A stretch of DNA of 64,000 nt, from NCBI RefSeq assembly GCF_000757485.1, contig NZ_JPYO01000029.1, positions 1-64,000 of the forward strand. The letters run 5' to 3'. The notes beneath the pieces were generated by a model. It was not told the origin of the DNA. It saw nothing but the letters and a program-made list of their open reading frames with translations, and searched no databases. Of the stretch, positions 50,045 to 59,225 are shown in pieces. Position numbers and translations under genes: made by a program. Within the stretch, counting starts at the first letter, position 1, and the number at the start of each line of letters is the position of its first letter. The stretch is from Achromobacter sp. RTa. GTDB taxonomy: Bacteria; Pseudomonadota; Gammaproteobacteria; Burkholderiales; Burkholderiaceae_B.

Positions 50045-51700
50045 ATGCCCCCTAATCCCCCGCTTGCGCTCGCCGGCCTGATGATGCGCCAGCCCCTGCT
50101 CGTCTCCAACCTGCTGCGCCATGCCGCCCGCCATTTCGCCGCGGTGGAAATCGTGTCGCGCCGCGTGGAGGGCGACGTGCACCGCTACACCTATGCCGAC
50201 TGCCACAGGCGCTGCCAGCGACTGGCCCATGCGCTGGCGGCGCTGGGCGTGTGTCCGGGCCAGCGTGTGGCCACGCTGGCCTGGAACGGCTACCGGCACC
50301 TGGAGCTCTATTACGCCGTGTCCGGCACCGGGTCCGTGGTCCACACCGTCAACCCCAGGCTGCACGCCGACCAGATCGCCTACCTGCTCAACCACGCGGA
50401 CGACCAATACGTTTTTTTTGACGTGGGCTTCCTTCCCCTCCTGGAAGCAGTGGCGACGCGATGCCCCGGCGTGCGAGGCTATGTCGCCCTATGCGGCCGC
50501 GAGGACATGCCGTCCTCCGCCGCCCTGCCCGATCTGCTGTGCTACGAGGATCTGCTGGCCGCCCAGCCGGAAACCTACGACTGGCCGGCGCTGGACGAAG
50601 AATCCGCCTGCGGCCTGTGCTATACGTCCGGCACCACGGGCCAGCCCAAGGGCGTGCTGTACTCGCACCGGTCCACGGTGCTGCACGCCTACGCGGTGGC
50701 GCTGCCCGACGCGCTCAATCTGTCCTCGCGCACGGCGGTGCTGCCTGCCGTGCCCATGTTCCACGTCAATGCGTGGGGCATACCTTATGCCGCCCCGCTC
50801 GCCGGCTGCAAACTGGTGCTGCCCGGCCCCGCGCTGGACGGCGCCTCGCTGCATGCGCTGATGACGGACGAAGGCGTAACGTCGGCGGCCGGCGTGCCGA
50901 CCGTGTGGCTGGGCCTGCTCGCCCACGCGGAACGCAACAGCCTGATCCTGTCGGGCTTGCGCCACGCGGTCATCGGCGGGGCCGCGTGTCCGCCCGCGTT
51001 GCTGCGCGGCCTGCGCGACGGCCATGGCGTGGAAGTTTTGCATGCCTGGGGCATGACGGAACTGTCGCCGCTGGGCACGACCGCTGTGGTCCAGCGCAAG
51101 CATCTCGCGCTGCCGGAAGACAAGCGGCTGGCCATCCTGGGTAAACAGGGGCACGCCGTCTTCGGCATCGACATGAAGATCACGGACGGACGCGGCGACG
51201 AGTTGCCCTGGGACGGCAAAACCCGGGGCGAGCTGCTGGTGCGCGGCCCCTGGGTGATGGAGCGCTACTTCGGCGAGGACCATGGCGCCGGAACCGCCGG
51301 CGCGGGTTGGTTCGCCACCGGCGACGTGGCCACGATAGACGCGGACGGCTACATGCAGATCGTCGACCGCAGCAAGGACGTGATCAAGTCGGGCGGGGAA
51401 TGGATCAGCTCGGTCGAGATCGAGCACGCCGCCATGGAACATCCCGGCGTGCAGCAGGCCGCATGCATCGCCATTGCACATCCCAAATGGGACGAGCGCC
51501 CCTTGCTGCTGGTGGTGCCGCGCGAAGGCGCGGAAATCGGCAAACAGGAACTGCTGCGCTTCATCGAAGGGCGTATCGCTCAGTGGTGGATGCCCGATGA
51601 CGTGCTATTCGTGCCGGCCCTGCCGCTGGGCGCCACGGGCAAAGTGCTTAAGAAACAGCTGCGCGAGCAATACAGCGGCTATCGGCCTGCGGCCGGCTGA
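50045..51700 (+). CDS. AMP-forming acyl-CoA synthetase
   Basis: 551 residues, ANL superfamily. The AMP-binding motif is YTSGTTGQPKGVLYSHRS; the adenylation-core motifs WGMTELSPLG and GWFATGDVATIDADGYMQIVDRSKDVIKSGGEWIS follow, and the C-terminal Lys is in PLGATGKVLKKQLRE. The overall layout fits medium-chain or aryl-CoA ligases (fadD3/AlkK-like). The ATG at 50045 has GGAG seven bases upstream. A run of eight T (50412-50419) is striking in this GC-rich gene. The gene begins a set of aromatic-catabolism-like genes and may activate an aromatic or phenylalkanoic acid. Confidence 0.9.
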   Translation: MPPNPPLALAGLMMRQPLLVSNLLRHAARHFAAVEIVSRRVEGDVHRYTYADCHRRCQRLAHALAALGVCPGQRVATLAWNGYRHLELYYAVSGTGSVVHTVNPRLHADQIAYLLNHADDQYVFFDVGFLPLLEAVATRCPGVRGYVALCGREDMPSSAALPDLLCYEDLLAAQPETYDWPALDEESACGLCYTSGTTGQPKGVLYSHRSTVLHAYAVALPDALNLSSRTAVLPAVPMFHVNAWGIPYAAPLAGCKLVLPGPALDGASLHALMTDEGVTSAAGVPTVWLGLLAHAERNSLILSGLRHAVIGGAACPPALLRGLRDGHGVEVLHAWGMTELSPLGTTAVVQRKHLALPEDKRLAILGKQGHAVFGIDMKITDGRGDELPWDGKTRGELLVRGPWVMERYFGEDHGAGTAGAGWFATGDVATIDADGYMQIVDRSKDVIKSGGEWISSVEIEHAAMEHPGVQQAACIAIAHPKWDERPLLLVVPREGAEIGKQELLRFIEGRIAQWWMPDDVLFVPALPLGATGKVLKKQLREQYSGYRPAAG

Positions 51701-51735
51701 TGCTGGCAGAACGCCAGGACCGGAAGGGGCAGGCC

Positions 51736-52893
51736 ATGAGAGTGCGCGCCCTGCGGATCGCGACGATCTTCTGCGCCGCCGCGGCCGGCGCCGACTGCCG
51801 CGCAGAACCCGGCCTGACCCTTTATGGCGTCGTGGACGCGGCCCTGAACCTGATCGACAACGGATCCGCGACGTCCGCCTCCATGAAGTCCGGCATCGTC
51901 AGCGGATCGCAGTTCGGCATGCGCGGCACGGAAGACCTGGGCGGGTCGCTGCGCGCCTTTTTCCAGCTCGAAACCAGCTTCGAATCCAATTCCGGCGCCT
52001 ACAAACCCTACTTCGGCGACCCGTCTAGCGCCACGCCGCAGGCGCCCAACGGCGTGGTCGGCAAGGGTTTCAACCGCCGCGCGTTCGTCGGCCTGGAAGG
52101 CCGCTACGGCATGCTGCAACTGGGCCGCGACTACACGCCGCTGTACTGGGCGGTGCTGGACAGCGATCCGCTGAAACTGGGATCCTACGGGAACATGCAG
52201 CAGATCGTGCTGTTATCTGGCACCGGGTCGGACCGGTTCGGGCGCGCCAGCAACGCCGTGTTCTACACGTCGCCCCGCGTCGCCGGGCTGCGGGGCCGGT
52301 TGATGGTCAGCCTGGGGCCCGCGGCGGCGCACGGCGCATCACAAGGCTCGCCGCCAGGGCAGCCCCGCAGCGCGAGCCGCATGATCGGCGTATCCCTGGA
52401 CTACACGCAGGGCGCCCTGACGTTCAACGGCTCCTACCAATTGCTACGCCTGCCCGAAATCGGTGGCTCCCCGCCCGCCTATACCGGCGCCACGGGGCTG
52501 CGCCGCGACATGCTGGTCGGGCTCAAGTACACCAGCGGCGACTACACCCTTGCGGGCGGCTATTTCCGGGTGAGCCATCCCGGCCGCAGCGGCGACGGCA
52601 GCGATATCTGGGCAGGCGCGTCCTTGCGGTTGGGCGCGGGCGTGCTGGCGTTCAACGTCCAGCACATGCGGCAGGACGTGCCGGGAAGAAGCCGGCCAGG
52701 CGAGGCGATGGTGCTGGGCATCAGCTACATCCACGCGCTTTCGCGGCGCGTTTCCCTGTACGCATCCTACGGCATGGTCAACAACGGCGCCGCTGGCGCT
52801 TTCTCGCTGCTGTCGAGCGACACCGCAGTCGCGCCGGCGGCGCGCGGCGGGGACATCCGGGCGCTGGGCGTGGGGATGCGCTATGTGTTCTGA
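51736..52893 (+). CDS. Gram-negative general porin (Bordetella/Burkholderia type)
   Basis: 385 residues. The signal peptide ends near DCRAE. The mature start GLTLYGVVDAALNLIDNGS, then SQFGMRGTEDLGGSLRAFFQLETSF, NRRAFVGLEGRYGMLQLGRDYTPLY and the C-terminal GVGMRYVF with terminal Phe, are the hallmarks of 16-stranded trimeric porins of beta-proteobacteria. GGGGCAGG precedes the ATG at 51736. It lies 35 bp after the acyl-CoA ligase gene and probably belongs to the same transcript, so it may serve substrate entry. Confidence 0.9.
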   Translation: MRVRALRIATIFCAAAAGADCRAEPGLTLYGVVDAALNLIDNGSATSASMKSGIVSGSQFGMRGTEDLGGSLRAFFQLETSFESNSGAYKPYFGDPSSATPQAPNGVVGKGFNRRAFVGLEGRYGMLQLGRDYTPLYWAVLDSDPLKLGSYGNMQQIVLLSGTGSDRFGRASNAVFYTSPRVAGLRGRLMVSLGPAAAHGASQGSPPGQPRSASRMIGVSLDYTQGALTFNGSYQLLRLPEIGGSPPAYTGATGLRRDMLVGLKYTSGDYTLAGGYFRVSHPGRSGDGSDIWAGASLRLGAGVLAFNVQHMRQDVPGRSRPGEAMVLGISYIHALSRRVSLYASYGMVNNGAAGAFSLLSSDTAVAPAARGGDIRALGVGMRYVF

Positions 52894-53110
52894 GCCCTCG
52901 CGCAGGTCTTGCGGGCAAAATGCTTCAAGCCTAAAATTGCCGCTACGTCATCGACGGCACGGCGCCGCTCGGCAGTTCCACGGCGCGCCGCTCTCCTCCT
53001 GCCGCAAGACCGACAGCCAGAGGGCCGTCCGCACAGGCCGGCCCCAACGTCTCGCCGCGTGGCCGCAAGGCCCGCGGGGTTTCTGCCCGTTCTTGACCTT
53101 GAGGAAAGCC

Positions 53111-53992
53111 ATGGCCTTCGATCTTCCCCAAGCGCCCGCGCGCGCCAATTTTCCCGGCGGCGACGCCTACGCCGCGCAAGTGCTCGAGCGCTCCCGCCTC
53201 GCCGCCGCAAACCGCGGCCTGCACTACCATCCCGACATCCCCTACGACGACGCCACGGGCTGCTGCCTGGACCTCTACGCGCCGAAGGGCGGACGCGAGG
53301 GCCTGCCCTGCTTGATCTTCGTGCACGGGGGAGCGTTCTCGCTGGGCTGCAAGGAATGGATGGGATTCATGGCGCCGGCGGTGACGGCGACCCCGGCCCT
53401 CTTCATCTCAATCTCGTACCGGCTCGCGCCCGGACATGTGTATCCCGCCGCGGTGCGCGACGTCGCAGCCGCGGTGGACTGGGCCTGGCGCAACGTCAGC
53501 GCATATGACGGCGATCCCGAGCGTCTGTTTCTTGGCGGCCACTCCGCGGGCGGCCACCTGGCCAGCCTGGTAGCGCTGGACCGCCGCTGGTTGGACGAAC
53601 GCGGCCTGCCCGCACGCGTGCTCAAGGGCGCGCTGCCCATCAGCGGCCTGTACGATTTGGACTACGACGGCGGCACCGCGATCGGCGCCGCAGCGCTCGC
53701 CATACGGCGGCGCTTCATTCCGGACGACGCCGACGTGCCGACCGCCTGCCCGATACGGCATGTCGGACCGCAGGCTCCTCCCTTTTATCTCGGCGCAGGC
53801 GAACATGATTTGGGCGCGCTCGCCACCGAAGCGCTCGCCATGCAGGATCTGCTGCGTCAGGCTGGCGTGGCGGCGGCAGCGGAGGTCTATGCAGGCCACG
53901 ACCACTTCGCCGCCAGCAGCCGCTGCGTGGACGATGGGCACCCGTGGATCGCGCGGGCGCGCGCCTTCTTGCGCAGCGGCAGCCCGATGTAA
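53111..53992 (+). CDS. Alpha/beta hydrolase (HSL / kynurenine formamidase-like)
   Basis: 293 residues. The oxyanion motif is FVHGGAFSLG, the nucleophile elbow GGHSAGGHLASLVALD and the catalytic His lies in YAGHDHFAAS. This order is typical of the hormone-sensitive-lipase/arylformamidase group rather than of MhpC-type C-C hydrolases. AGGAAAGCC precedes the ATG at 53111. It is 217 bp after the porin gene, in the aromatic cluster; it might hydrolyse an ester or amide precursor or a ring-cleavage lactone. Confidence 0.88.
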   Translation: MAFDLPQAPARANFPGGDAYAAQVLERSRLAAANRGLHYHPDIPYDDATGCCLDLYAPKGGREGLPCLIFVHGGAFSLGCKEWMGFMAPAVTATPALFISISYRLAPGHVYPAAVRDVAAAVDWAWRNVSAYDGDPERLFLGGHSAGGHLASLVALDRRWLDERGLPARVLKGALPISGLYDLDYDGGTAIGAAALAIRRRFIPDDADVPTACPIRHVGPQAPPFYLGAGEHDLGALATEALAMQDLLRQAGVAAAAEVYAGHDHFAASSRCVDDGHPWIARARAFLRSGSPM

Positions 53993-54006
53993 AGGCGCGC
54001 GCCCGC

Positions 54007-55152
54007 TCAGGCCTGCGTTTCGCCCTCGTGGCTGCCCATCATCTGGGCGGCGGCCGAACAGAGGACCTGCCGCACTAAATCGGCCTGCCGGTGCGCGCCT
54101 GCCTTGCCCAGCACCTGGTTCAACTGGTAGCGCGCGGTGCCCACCGTGATGCCGCGGCTCCGCGCGTATTCCTCCACCGTCTTTCCCGCCACCAGCGCGC
54201 TCGCGAGCCTCGCCTCGGCCTCGGTGAGGTCGAACAGCGCGCGCAACGCCGCCACGGGAAACCGGGCGCCGGCCTGCGACTCGTCCACCAGCGACACCAG
54301 CACCAGGCCGGCACCGTCCGCCTGTGGCGCTTCCAGGCGCTGCAGAGCGAGCTGCGTGCGACCCTGCCCGTTCTCCAGCCTCAGGAATACCGGCGCGGCG
54401 TCCTGCGACGCCTGCGCAAGAGCGCGCGCGAACCGCGGCTGCCCTGCGGCGTCCGCGCAGATCCGTCGGTCGCGCAACAGCAGGCGTCCGCGGCCGTCCA
54501 GCCCTTCCCGGGCGCGGCGGTTCGACCAGAACAGCCCGCCAGAGCCATCGCACAGCAGCAGCGCACAGGGCCAAGCCTCCAGGTAGCGGCTGACCAGCGA
54601 GGACACGCAGCGATCGAGCCCCACCGACTGCGCCAGCGTGGCGGCCTGCAGCAGGTGCGGCGTGAGCTTGCGCAGCCGCTCCATGCGGCGCGGCGAAAAA
54701 CCGCCTTCTTCGCGCGGATCCTGGTGCACCGCGATGGCCACCCAGCGCGTGCCGCCCATGGGCGCCATGGCTCCCATGAAACGTCCCAGCCCTGCTCGGC
54801 GCAATTGCAGATGGAGGCGGTCGCGCACAGGCGCCTCTTCCGGCAAAAAGAGTTCGCCGTCGGTGGCCATTCGGCCCGGCCGTCGCGCCACCCGCTGCAG
54901 GCGCCAGGCTTCCAGCCGGGGATTGCGGGCATCGGATACCTCCGCCCGATAGGCATCCATATCGATGTGCGTGTCGTACGCCCCCCAATAGGGAACGGCG
55001 CGCGCGCCCTCCATGTCCAGGCACTGCAGCACGGCGGAATGCGCGCCGACATCGCTGCACAACTGGTCCAGCACGCCGGCCCAGCGGCTCGCGTCCGCGC
55101 AGCAGGCATAGAGGTCCAGCAGGAAAGAATCAGATGCTGCGCCGAGAGCCAT
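54007..55152 (-). CDS. LuxR-family transcriptional regulator, probable regulator of the aromatic cluster
   Basis: 381 residues from the ATG at 55152. Only the C-terminal 70 residues are clearly recognisable: a LuxR HTH, FDLTEAEARLASALVAGKTVEEYARSRGITVGTARYQLNQVLGKAGAHRQADLVRQVL. The long N-terminal region (about 1-300) resembles the PAS/GAF-like sensor part of stand-alone LuxR regulators, with no receiver domain. A GTG at 55167 is an alternative start; neither has a strong ribosome site. It is divergent from the LigB-type dioxygenase gene (262-bp spacer) and convergent with the hydrolase gene, so it is placed to control the cluster. Confidence 0.8.
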   Translation of the reverse strand: MALGAASDSFLLDLYACCADASRWAGVLDQLCSDVGAHSAVLQCLDMEGARAVPYWGAYDTHIDMDAYRAEVSDARNPRLEAWRLQRVARRPGRMATDGELFLPEEAPVRDRLHLQLRRAGLGRFMGAMAPMGGTRWVAIAVHQDPREEGGFSPRRMERLRKLTPHLLQAATLAQSVGLDRCVSSLVSRYLEAWPCALLLCDGSGGLFWSNRRAREGLDGRGRLLLRDRRICADAAGQPRFARALAQASQDAAPVFLRLENGQGRTQLALQRLEAPQADGAGLVLVSLVDESQAGARFPVAALRALFDLTEAEARLASALVAGKTVEEYARSRGITVGTARYQLNQVLGKAGAHRQADLVRQVLCSAAAQMMGSHEGETQA

Positions 55153-55414
55153 GGAAGACACCCACACTATCTGAATGAAAAGCGCTCATCGTCCGGCAAG
55201 CATGCCGGCACGGCAACTGGGGTTTGCCATGAAACAGGCCCGGCATATCGCATTTGAGAGATGACGCGCCTTCGGCCCGGCTCCCATACTCCATTGCGTG
55301 CCCATCCGGGATGGCTATGCCCGCGCCGGATTCCGCGCCGCTCGAGGAGGAGCGGGCGGCGCGGAAGGCACGCCCACTCACCGCCCTTCGAGGGCAGGAA
55401 GAACAGGAACCGCC

Positions 55415-56407
55415 ATGAGAGACAACACGGACACGCGGATCGTCGCCGCATTCGCGATGACGCACACACCGGGGCTGGGCAACCAGACCGGGCTTGCGCA
55501 GCCGGAGACGCTGCGCCGCATCCTGGACGGCTTCGACATCGTGCGCCGGCAGATCGAGGCCGCCCGGCCCGATGTGATCGTCGCCTTCGTCAACGACCAT
55601 TTCGACATGTACACGCTGCACGCCATGCCGGGCATGGCCATCGCGCTCGGCGACACTCACTGGGGGCCCACCGAAGCCACGCAGGACTGGATCGGCATGC
55701 CGCGCGCGCCGCGCTCCGGCCACGCGGCGCTGGCCTGGGACATCTACCGGGGTGCCGTGGAAGACGGCTTCGAGCTGTTCCGCAGCGAATCGGCTGAACT
55801 CGTGCACAACGTGCTGATGCCGGCCAAGTACCTATGGCCCGGCGTCAGCATTCCGGTGGTGCCCATCTTCCTGAACTGCTTCGCGCCCCCCTTGCCCACG
55901 TGGCGCCGCGCGTACGAACTGGGCGCCAGCGTGCGCAATGTTCTCGACCGGCGGCCGGAGCGCATCGCGCTCATGGCGAGCGGCGGCCTGTCGCACTGGC
56001 CTCCCATCACCGTGGACGAAGACGCGCTGGACGATCCGCTGATGCAGCGCGTGCAGCGATGGCAGATCCTGGGCGCGGCCGCCCTGCGTGACGATCCCGG
56101 GCTGCCGCTGGCCATCCTGCAGCGCGAAGCCGCGATGGCCGCGTCCGGCCGCGAACTCGTCAATGCCGAATGGGACCGGAACATCCTGCAGAAGCTGGCC
56201 GTCGGCGATCGCGATTTCCTGTTGTCGCTCACGCACGAGACGGTCCGCGCGCAAGCCGGCCCGGGCGGCGCCGAAATGCTGATGTGGACGGCGCTCATGG
56301 GCGCGATGCGCGACGCGCAGGCGGACATCGTGACCTACGAAACGGTGCCCGAATGGATGGGAGGCGTAGGCGTACTCAGCTACGCGCGCAGCCTGGGCCG
56401 CGCCTGA
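55415..56407 (+). CDS. LigB-type extradiol ring-cleavage dioxygenase
   Basis: 330 residues. The class III extradiol (protocatechuate 4,5-dioxygenase beta-subunit) fold is indicated by AAFAMTHTPGLGNQ (first His), IVAFVNDHFDMYTLHAMPGMAIALGD (second His and acid-base region) and LMASGGLSHWPP (His). The family uses Fe(II) to cleave catechols next to the diol. There is no separate LigA-like subunit; the C-terminal part (AEMLMWTALMGAMRDAQADIVTYETVPEWMGG) may replace it, as in single-chain relatives such as MhpB or gallate dioxygenase. AGGAACCGCC precedes the ATG. It is followed 45 bp later by an FAD hydroxylase. Confidence 0.88.
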   Translation: MRDNTDTRIVAAFAMTHTPGLGNQTGLAQPETLRRILDGFDIVRRQIEAARPDVIVAFVNDHFDMYTLHAMPGMAIALGDTHWGPTEATQDWIGMPRAPRSGHAALAWDIYRGAVEDGFELFRSESAELVHNVLMPAKYLWPGVSIPVVPIFLNCFAPPLPTWRRAYELGASVRNVLDRRPERIALMASGGLSHWPPITVDEDALDDPLMQRVQRWQILGAAALRDDPGLPLAILQREAAMAASGRELVNAEWDRNILQKLAVGDRDFLLSLTHETVRAQAGPGGAEMLMWTALMGAMRDAQADIVTYETVPEWMGGVGVLSYARSLGRA

Positions 56408-56452
56408 GTGCGGCCACAAGCGCGCACGCAACGAAAAAGGGGAATACACACC

Positions 56453-57610
56453 ATGAGCATGCAAGCCATCATCAGCGGCGGCGGCATCGGCGGGTTGGCG
56501 ACCGCAGCGGCGCTCGCCCGGCGCGGCTGGGACGTAACCGTCTATGAAAGCCGGCCGGAACTGCGCGTCTCGGGCTCGGGCATTTATCTGTGGTCGAACG
56601 GACTGGCGGCGCTATCCGAGATAGGTGCCTATGAACGCTCCATGCGCAACGCCTTCCTGCCCGAAGGCATCGAGCAGCGCGACCATGCCGGCGAAGTGCT
56701 GGTTCCCGCGCTGCTTCCGCCGGGATTGCGCGTGGTCGCGATCGCGCGCAGCGAACTGCACGCGGGCCTGGAGTCGGCCGCGCGCGCGGCCGGCGCGCGC
56801 ATCGTCACCGGCGCCGAGGTCGTCGAGGCCGACACCGACGGCACCCTGACGTTCGCAAACGGCGACCGCGCAAGAGCCGACCTGGCCATTGGATGTGACG
56901 GCGTCTGGTCGCCCGTGCGCCGCGCGCTGGGTCTTGAACAGGTGCACCAACGGGCCGAGGAAGGCGCGCTGCGGACCATCGTACAGGCGACCCAGGACGA
57001 ACTGCCACCGGCCGCCCGCGGCAAGTGCGTCGAAATCTGGAATGGCACGCGGCGTCTGCTGATTACCCCCATCAACGCCCGGGAAATCTATCTGGCGCTG
57101 ACCTGCCGCGAGGACGACGACGCGGCGCGCGACACGCGCGTGCTGCCGTGCTGGCGGGAGGCCTTTCCGGACTGGGCATTCCTGCTCGACCGGATCGCGC
57201 ATGGCAGCGTGCTCTGGAATGTCTACACCGTGGTGCGGTGCAAGCGCTGGTCCGCTGGCCATGCCTGTGTGCTCGGCGACGCCGCCCATGCCCAGCCGCC
57301 CAACCTGGGCCAGGGCGGCGGCATGGCCATGCAGAACGGCCTGGCGCTGGCCGCCTATATGGACAGGGTGAAGGACCGGCGGGACATACCGGAAGCGCTG
57401 GGCGCGTGGGAGGCCGCGACACGGCCGCTGACCGAGGAATGCCAGCGCTGGTCCTGCCTGTGGGGCGAACTCGCCAACCTGCCCAACGAGGTGCGTCCGC
57501 GCATCGTGCGGGGCGTGTTCAGCGAGCCCTGGGTGTTGTCCAAAGTGACGGTGGCATCCGCCTCCACCCCCATCCGCGCCACCGACTGGCAACCGGCGGC
57601 CGCCCGCTGA
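56453..57610 (+). CDS. FAD-dependent aromatic hydroxylase (PHBH/salicylate hydroxylase-like)
   Basis: 385 residues. The FAD motifs are IISGGGIGGLATAAALARRGWDVTVYE, the DG motif AIGCDGVWSPVRRALG and VLGDAAHAQPPNLGQGGGMAMQNGLALA, the order of class A flavoprotein monooxygenases. These use NAD(P)H and O2 to hydroxylate phenolic rings, giving the catechol that the neighbouring dioxygenase could cleave. AAGGGGA lies upstream of the ATG. The gene is third to the SphA-like outer-membrane gene downstream (79 bp). Confidence 0.9.
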   Translation: MSMQAIISGGGIGGLATAAALARRGWDVTVYESRPELRVSGSGIYLWSNGLAALSEIGAYERSMRNAFLPEGIEQRDHAGEVLVPALLPPGLRVVAIARSELHAGLESAARAAGARIVTGAEVVEADTDGTLTFANGDRARADLAIGCDGVWSPVRRALGLEQVHQRAEEGALRTIVQATQDELPPAARGKCVEIWNGTRRLLITPINAREIYLALTCREDDDAARDTRVLPCWREAFPDWAFLLDRIAHGSVLWNVYTVVRCKRWSAGHACVLGDAAHAQPPNLGQGGGMAMQNGLALAAYMDRVKDRRDIPEALGAWEAATRPLTEECQRWSCLWGELANLPNEVRPRIVRGVFSEPWVLSKVTVASASTPIRATDWQPAAAR

Positions 57611-57689
57611 AGCCTGCGCCCCAGTTAGGGCCTGGCCTTTTCCGGCCCGGGCGGCGCCATGTCCGCCATCCGGGCACAAGAGGAATTCC

Positions 57690-58619
57690 ATGAACATCCG
57701 CAATACAATGCCGGCTGCTGCGGCGCCGCTGATCCTGGCTGCGCTGGGTCTGGCCGGGAACGCAGGCGCCACCGAGAACGGCATACCCACCACGGTCAAC
57801 GGCTTCTATGATTTCGGTGCCGGCATGTCGCCGCCGCCGACGCCGTTCGGAACGATCTCGCTGCGTTCCTCGTACAACCATGCCACCGTCCGCAAGAACC
57901 AGTATGGCGAGTCGCTGGACGACAACTTCTCGCTCAGCGTCTTCACCGTAAGCGCAGCCTATCTTCGCATGACCCATGCCACGCTGCTGGGCGGCGCCTA
58001 TGGCTTCGGCATCGTGCAGCCGTTCTTCAAGATGGACGCGGCCTTCGACGTGCCGACGGCCGGGGGGCCACTGCGATTACGCGGTGAAACCTTCCGGATC
58101 GCCGACACCCTGCTGCTGCCCCTAATCCTGCAATGGAATCCCTCGCCGAACCTGCACTTGAATACGCAGTTCCAAGTGCTGGTCCCAACTGGCGACTATG
58201 ACAGGAAGCGCCTGGTGAACCCGGGCCTGAACCACTGGGCCTTCTCTCCCATCTTTAACTTCACCTACGTCACCGACAGCGGCTTCGAGGTGTCCTCCAG
58301 TTTCGAGATCGACATCAGCACGCGAAATCAAGCCACCGGCTACCGCAACGGCATCGAGTACCGCCATGAGTTCGCGCTGGGTCAGCACATGGGGCCGTGG
58401 ACCCTGGGGGTGGGCGGCTATTACAGCCGCCAGTTCACCGACGACGACGCGCCCGGCCTTCAAGGCGGCAACCGTTCACGGGTGATAGCCCTGGGACCCG
58501 CCGTCCATTTCTACAAACCGGGCCTGCCGCCCGTCTGGCTGCACATCTATAAGGAATTCGGCGCGCGCAACCGCGCCGAGGGCTACACGGCAGCGCTGCG
58601 CCTGGCCGCGAGCTTCTGA
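57690..58619 (+). CDS. SphA/meta-pathway phenol-degradation outer-membrane protein
   Basis: 309 residues with a signal peptide (cleavage near NAGATEN). It shows the beta-barrel pattern and motifs of the MetA-pathway phenol degradation family (SphA): NGFYDFGAGMSPPPTPFGTISLRSSYNHA, GGAYGFGIVQPFF and the terminal aromatic residue (AASF). Such proteins are found in clusters for aromatic compounds and probably form a substrate channel in the outer membrane. AGAGGAATTCC precedes the ATG. It ends the cluster; decayed sequence follows. Confidence 0.87.
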   Translation: MNIRNTMPAAAAPLILAALGLAGNAGATENGIPTTVNGFYDFGAGMSPPPTPFGTISLRSSYNHATVRKNQYGESLDDNFSLSVFTVSAAYLRMTHATLLGGAYGFGIVQPFFKMDAAFDVPTAGGPLRLRGETFRIADTLLLPLILQWNPSPNLHLNTQFQVLVPTGDYDRKRLVNPGLNHWAFSPIFNFTYVTDSGFEVSSSFEIDISTRNQATGYRNGIEYRHEFALGQHMGPWTLGVGGYYSRQFTDDDAPGLQGGNRSRVIALGPAVHFYKPGLPPVWLHIYKEFGARNRAEGYTAALRLAASF

Positions 58620-58638
58620 ACCGGCAGGCGGCAGCGCG

Positions 58639-58743
58639 ACCAATGATCAGGAACGGGCCCTTGAGCACAAGCGCGAAGACCACGTTCTGGTGAATGTTGG
58701 CCATGGTCACGCGCGACAGCGCAACAAGATGGGCCACGTCCAT
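58639..58743 (-). pseudogene. Remnant of a ZntA/CadA-type heavy-metal P-type ATPase gene
   Basis: The minus strand encodes DVAHLVALSRVTMANIHQ and then NVVFALVLKGPFLIIG, matching the stretch before the last membrane helices of ZntA/CadA ATPases (E. coli ZntA reads LARATHANIRQNITIALGLKGIFLV). Only about 35 codons remain; the rest of the ATPase is absent on both sides. It lies between the SphA-like gene and the BamE-like lipoprotein gene. The 82-bp duplicated segment begins ten bases upstream of it, so the region has been rearranged. Confidence 0.75.
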
Positions 58744-58753
58744 GACTCGGCCG

Positions 58754-58835
58754 CTGACCGCTAGCGGCGCCTACCCGCGCCCTTGCCTTCGGCCAGCCCG
58801 GCGGCCGAGGCGTTCATGTAGTCCTTCACGGTGCG
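58754..58835. repeat. 82-bp segment duplicated at 47294-47375
   Basis: Identical to 47294-47375 except one base, in the same orientation. It covers the 3' end and stop of the BamE-like lipoprotein gene and a CCGCTAGCGG palindrome just at the stop (58758-58767). Outside the 82 bases the two loci share nothing visible. Confidence 0.9.
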
Positions 58836-59096
58836 GTCTTTGTTGAAAATCACGGTCAGCTTCTGCTGATCGTCCATCGCATCGTAATCGCCGTCGTAGA
58901 AATAGAACCAGGTCGCGGTCAGCAGGCCGTCCTGGCCGAAATGCTGGGACCGGGGCGGCCCGTAATCCCGGAGCATCTCGTCATAGGTGGTGACGTTCAG
59001 CTTGATCGCCTGCACCTTTGCTTCCGTGATCAAGTTGCTGGAACCGCTGGCGCATCCCGCCACCACGGCTGCCACGAACAGCAATGACATTCTCAT
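58761..59096 (-). CDS. BamE/SmpA-like small lipoprotein
   Basis: 111 residues with a type II signal peptide and lipobox VVAGC (lipidated Cys at residue 15). The mature part resembles the BamE/SmpA-OmlA fold: KLNVTTYDEMLRDYGPPRSQHFGQDGLLTATWFYFYDGD, then KLTVIFNKDRTVKDYMNAS. BamE itself helps fold outer-membrane proteins; stand-alone relatives of this size have no assigned role. AGGGGA precedes the ATG at 59096. The last 25 codons are duplicated at 47.3 kb. Confidence 0.82.
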   Translation of the reverse strand: MRMSLLFVAAVVAGCASGSSNLITEAKVQAIKLNVTTYDEMLRDYGPPRSQHFGQDGLLTATWFYFYDGDYDAMDDQQKLTVIFNKDRTVKDYMNASAAGLAEGKGAGRRR

Positions 59097-59225
59097 TCGA
59101 TTCCCCTGGTTTCGTAGGCCGCCGCAAGGCCGGCGCAATTGCGGATTCTAGCGGACATGGCGCGCCCGGGGCTTTCTGGGGCCGGTTCGGCGGCGGTAGC
59201 ATGTAGTGTCAAAGCAGGAGGCCAT

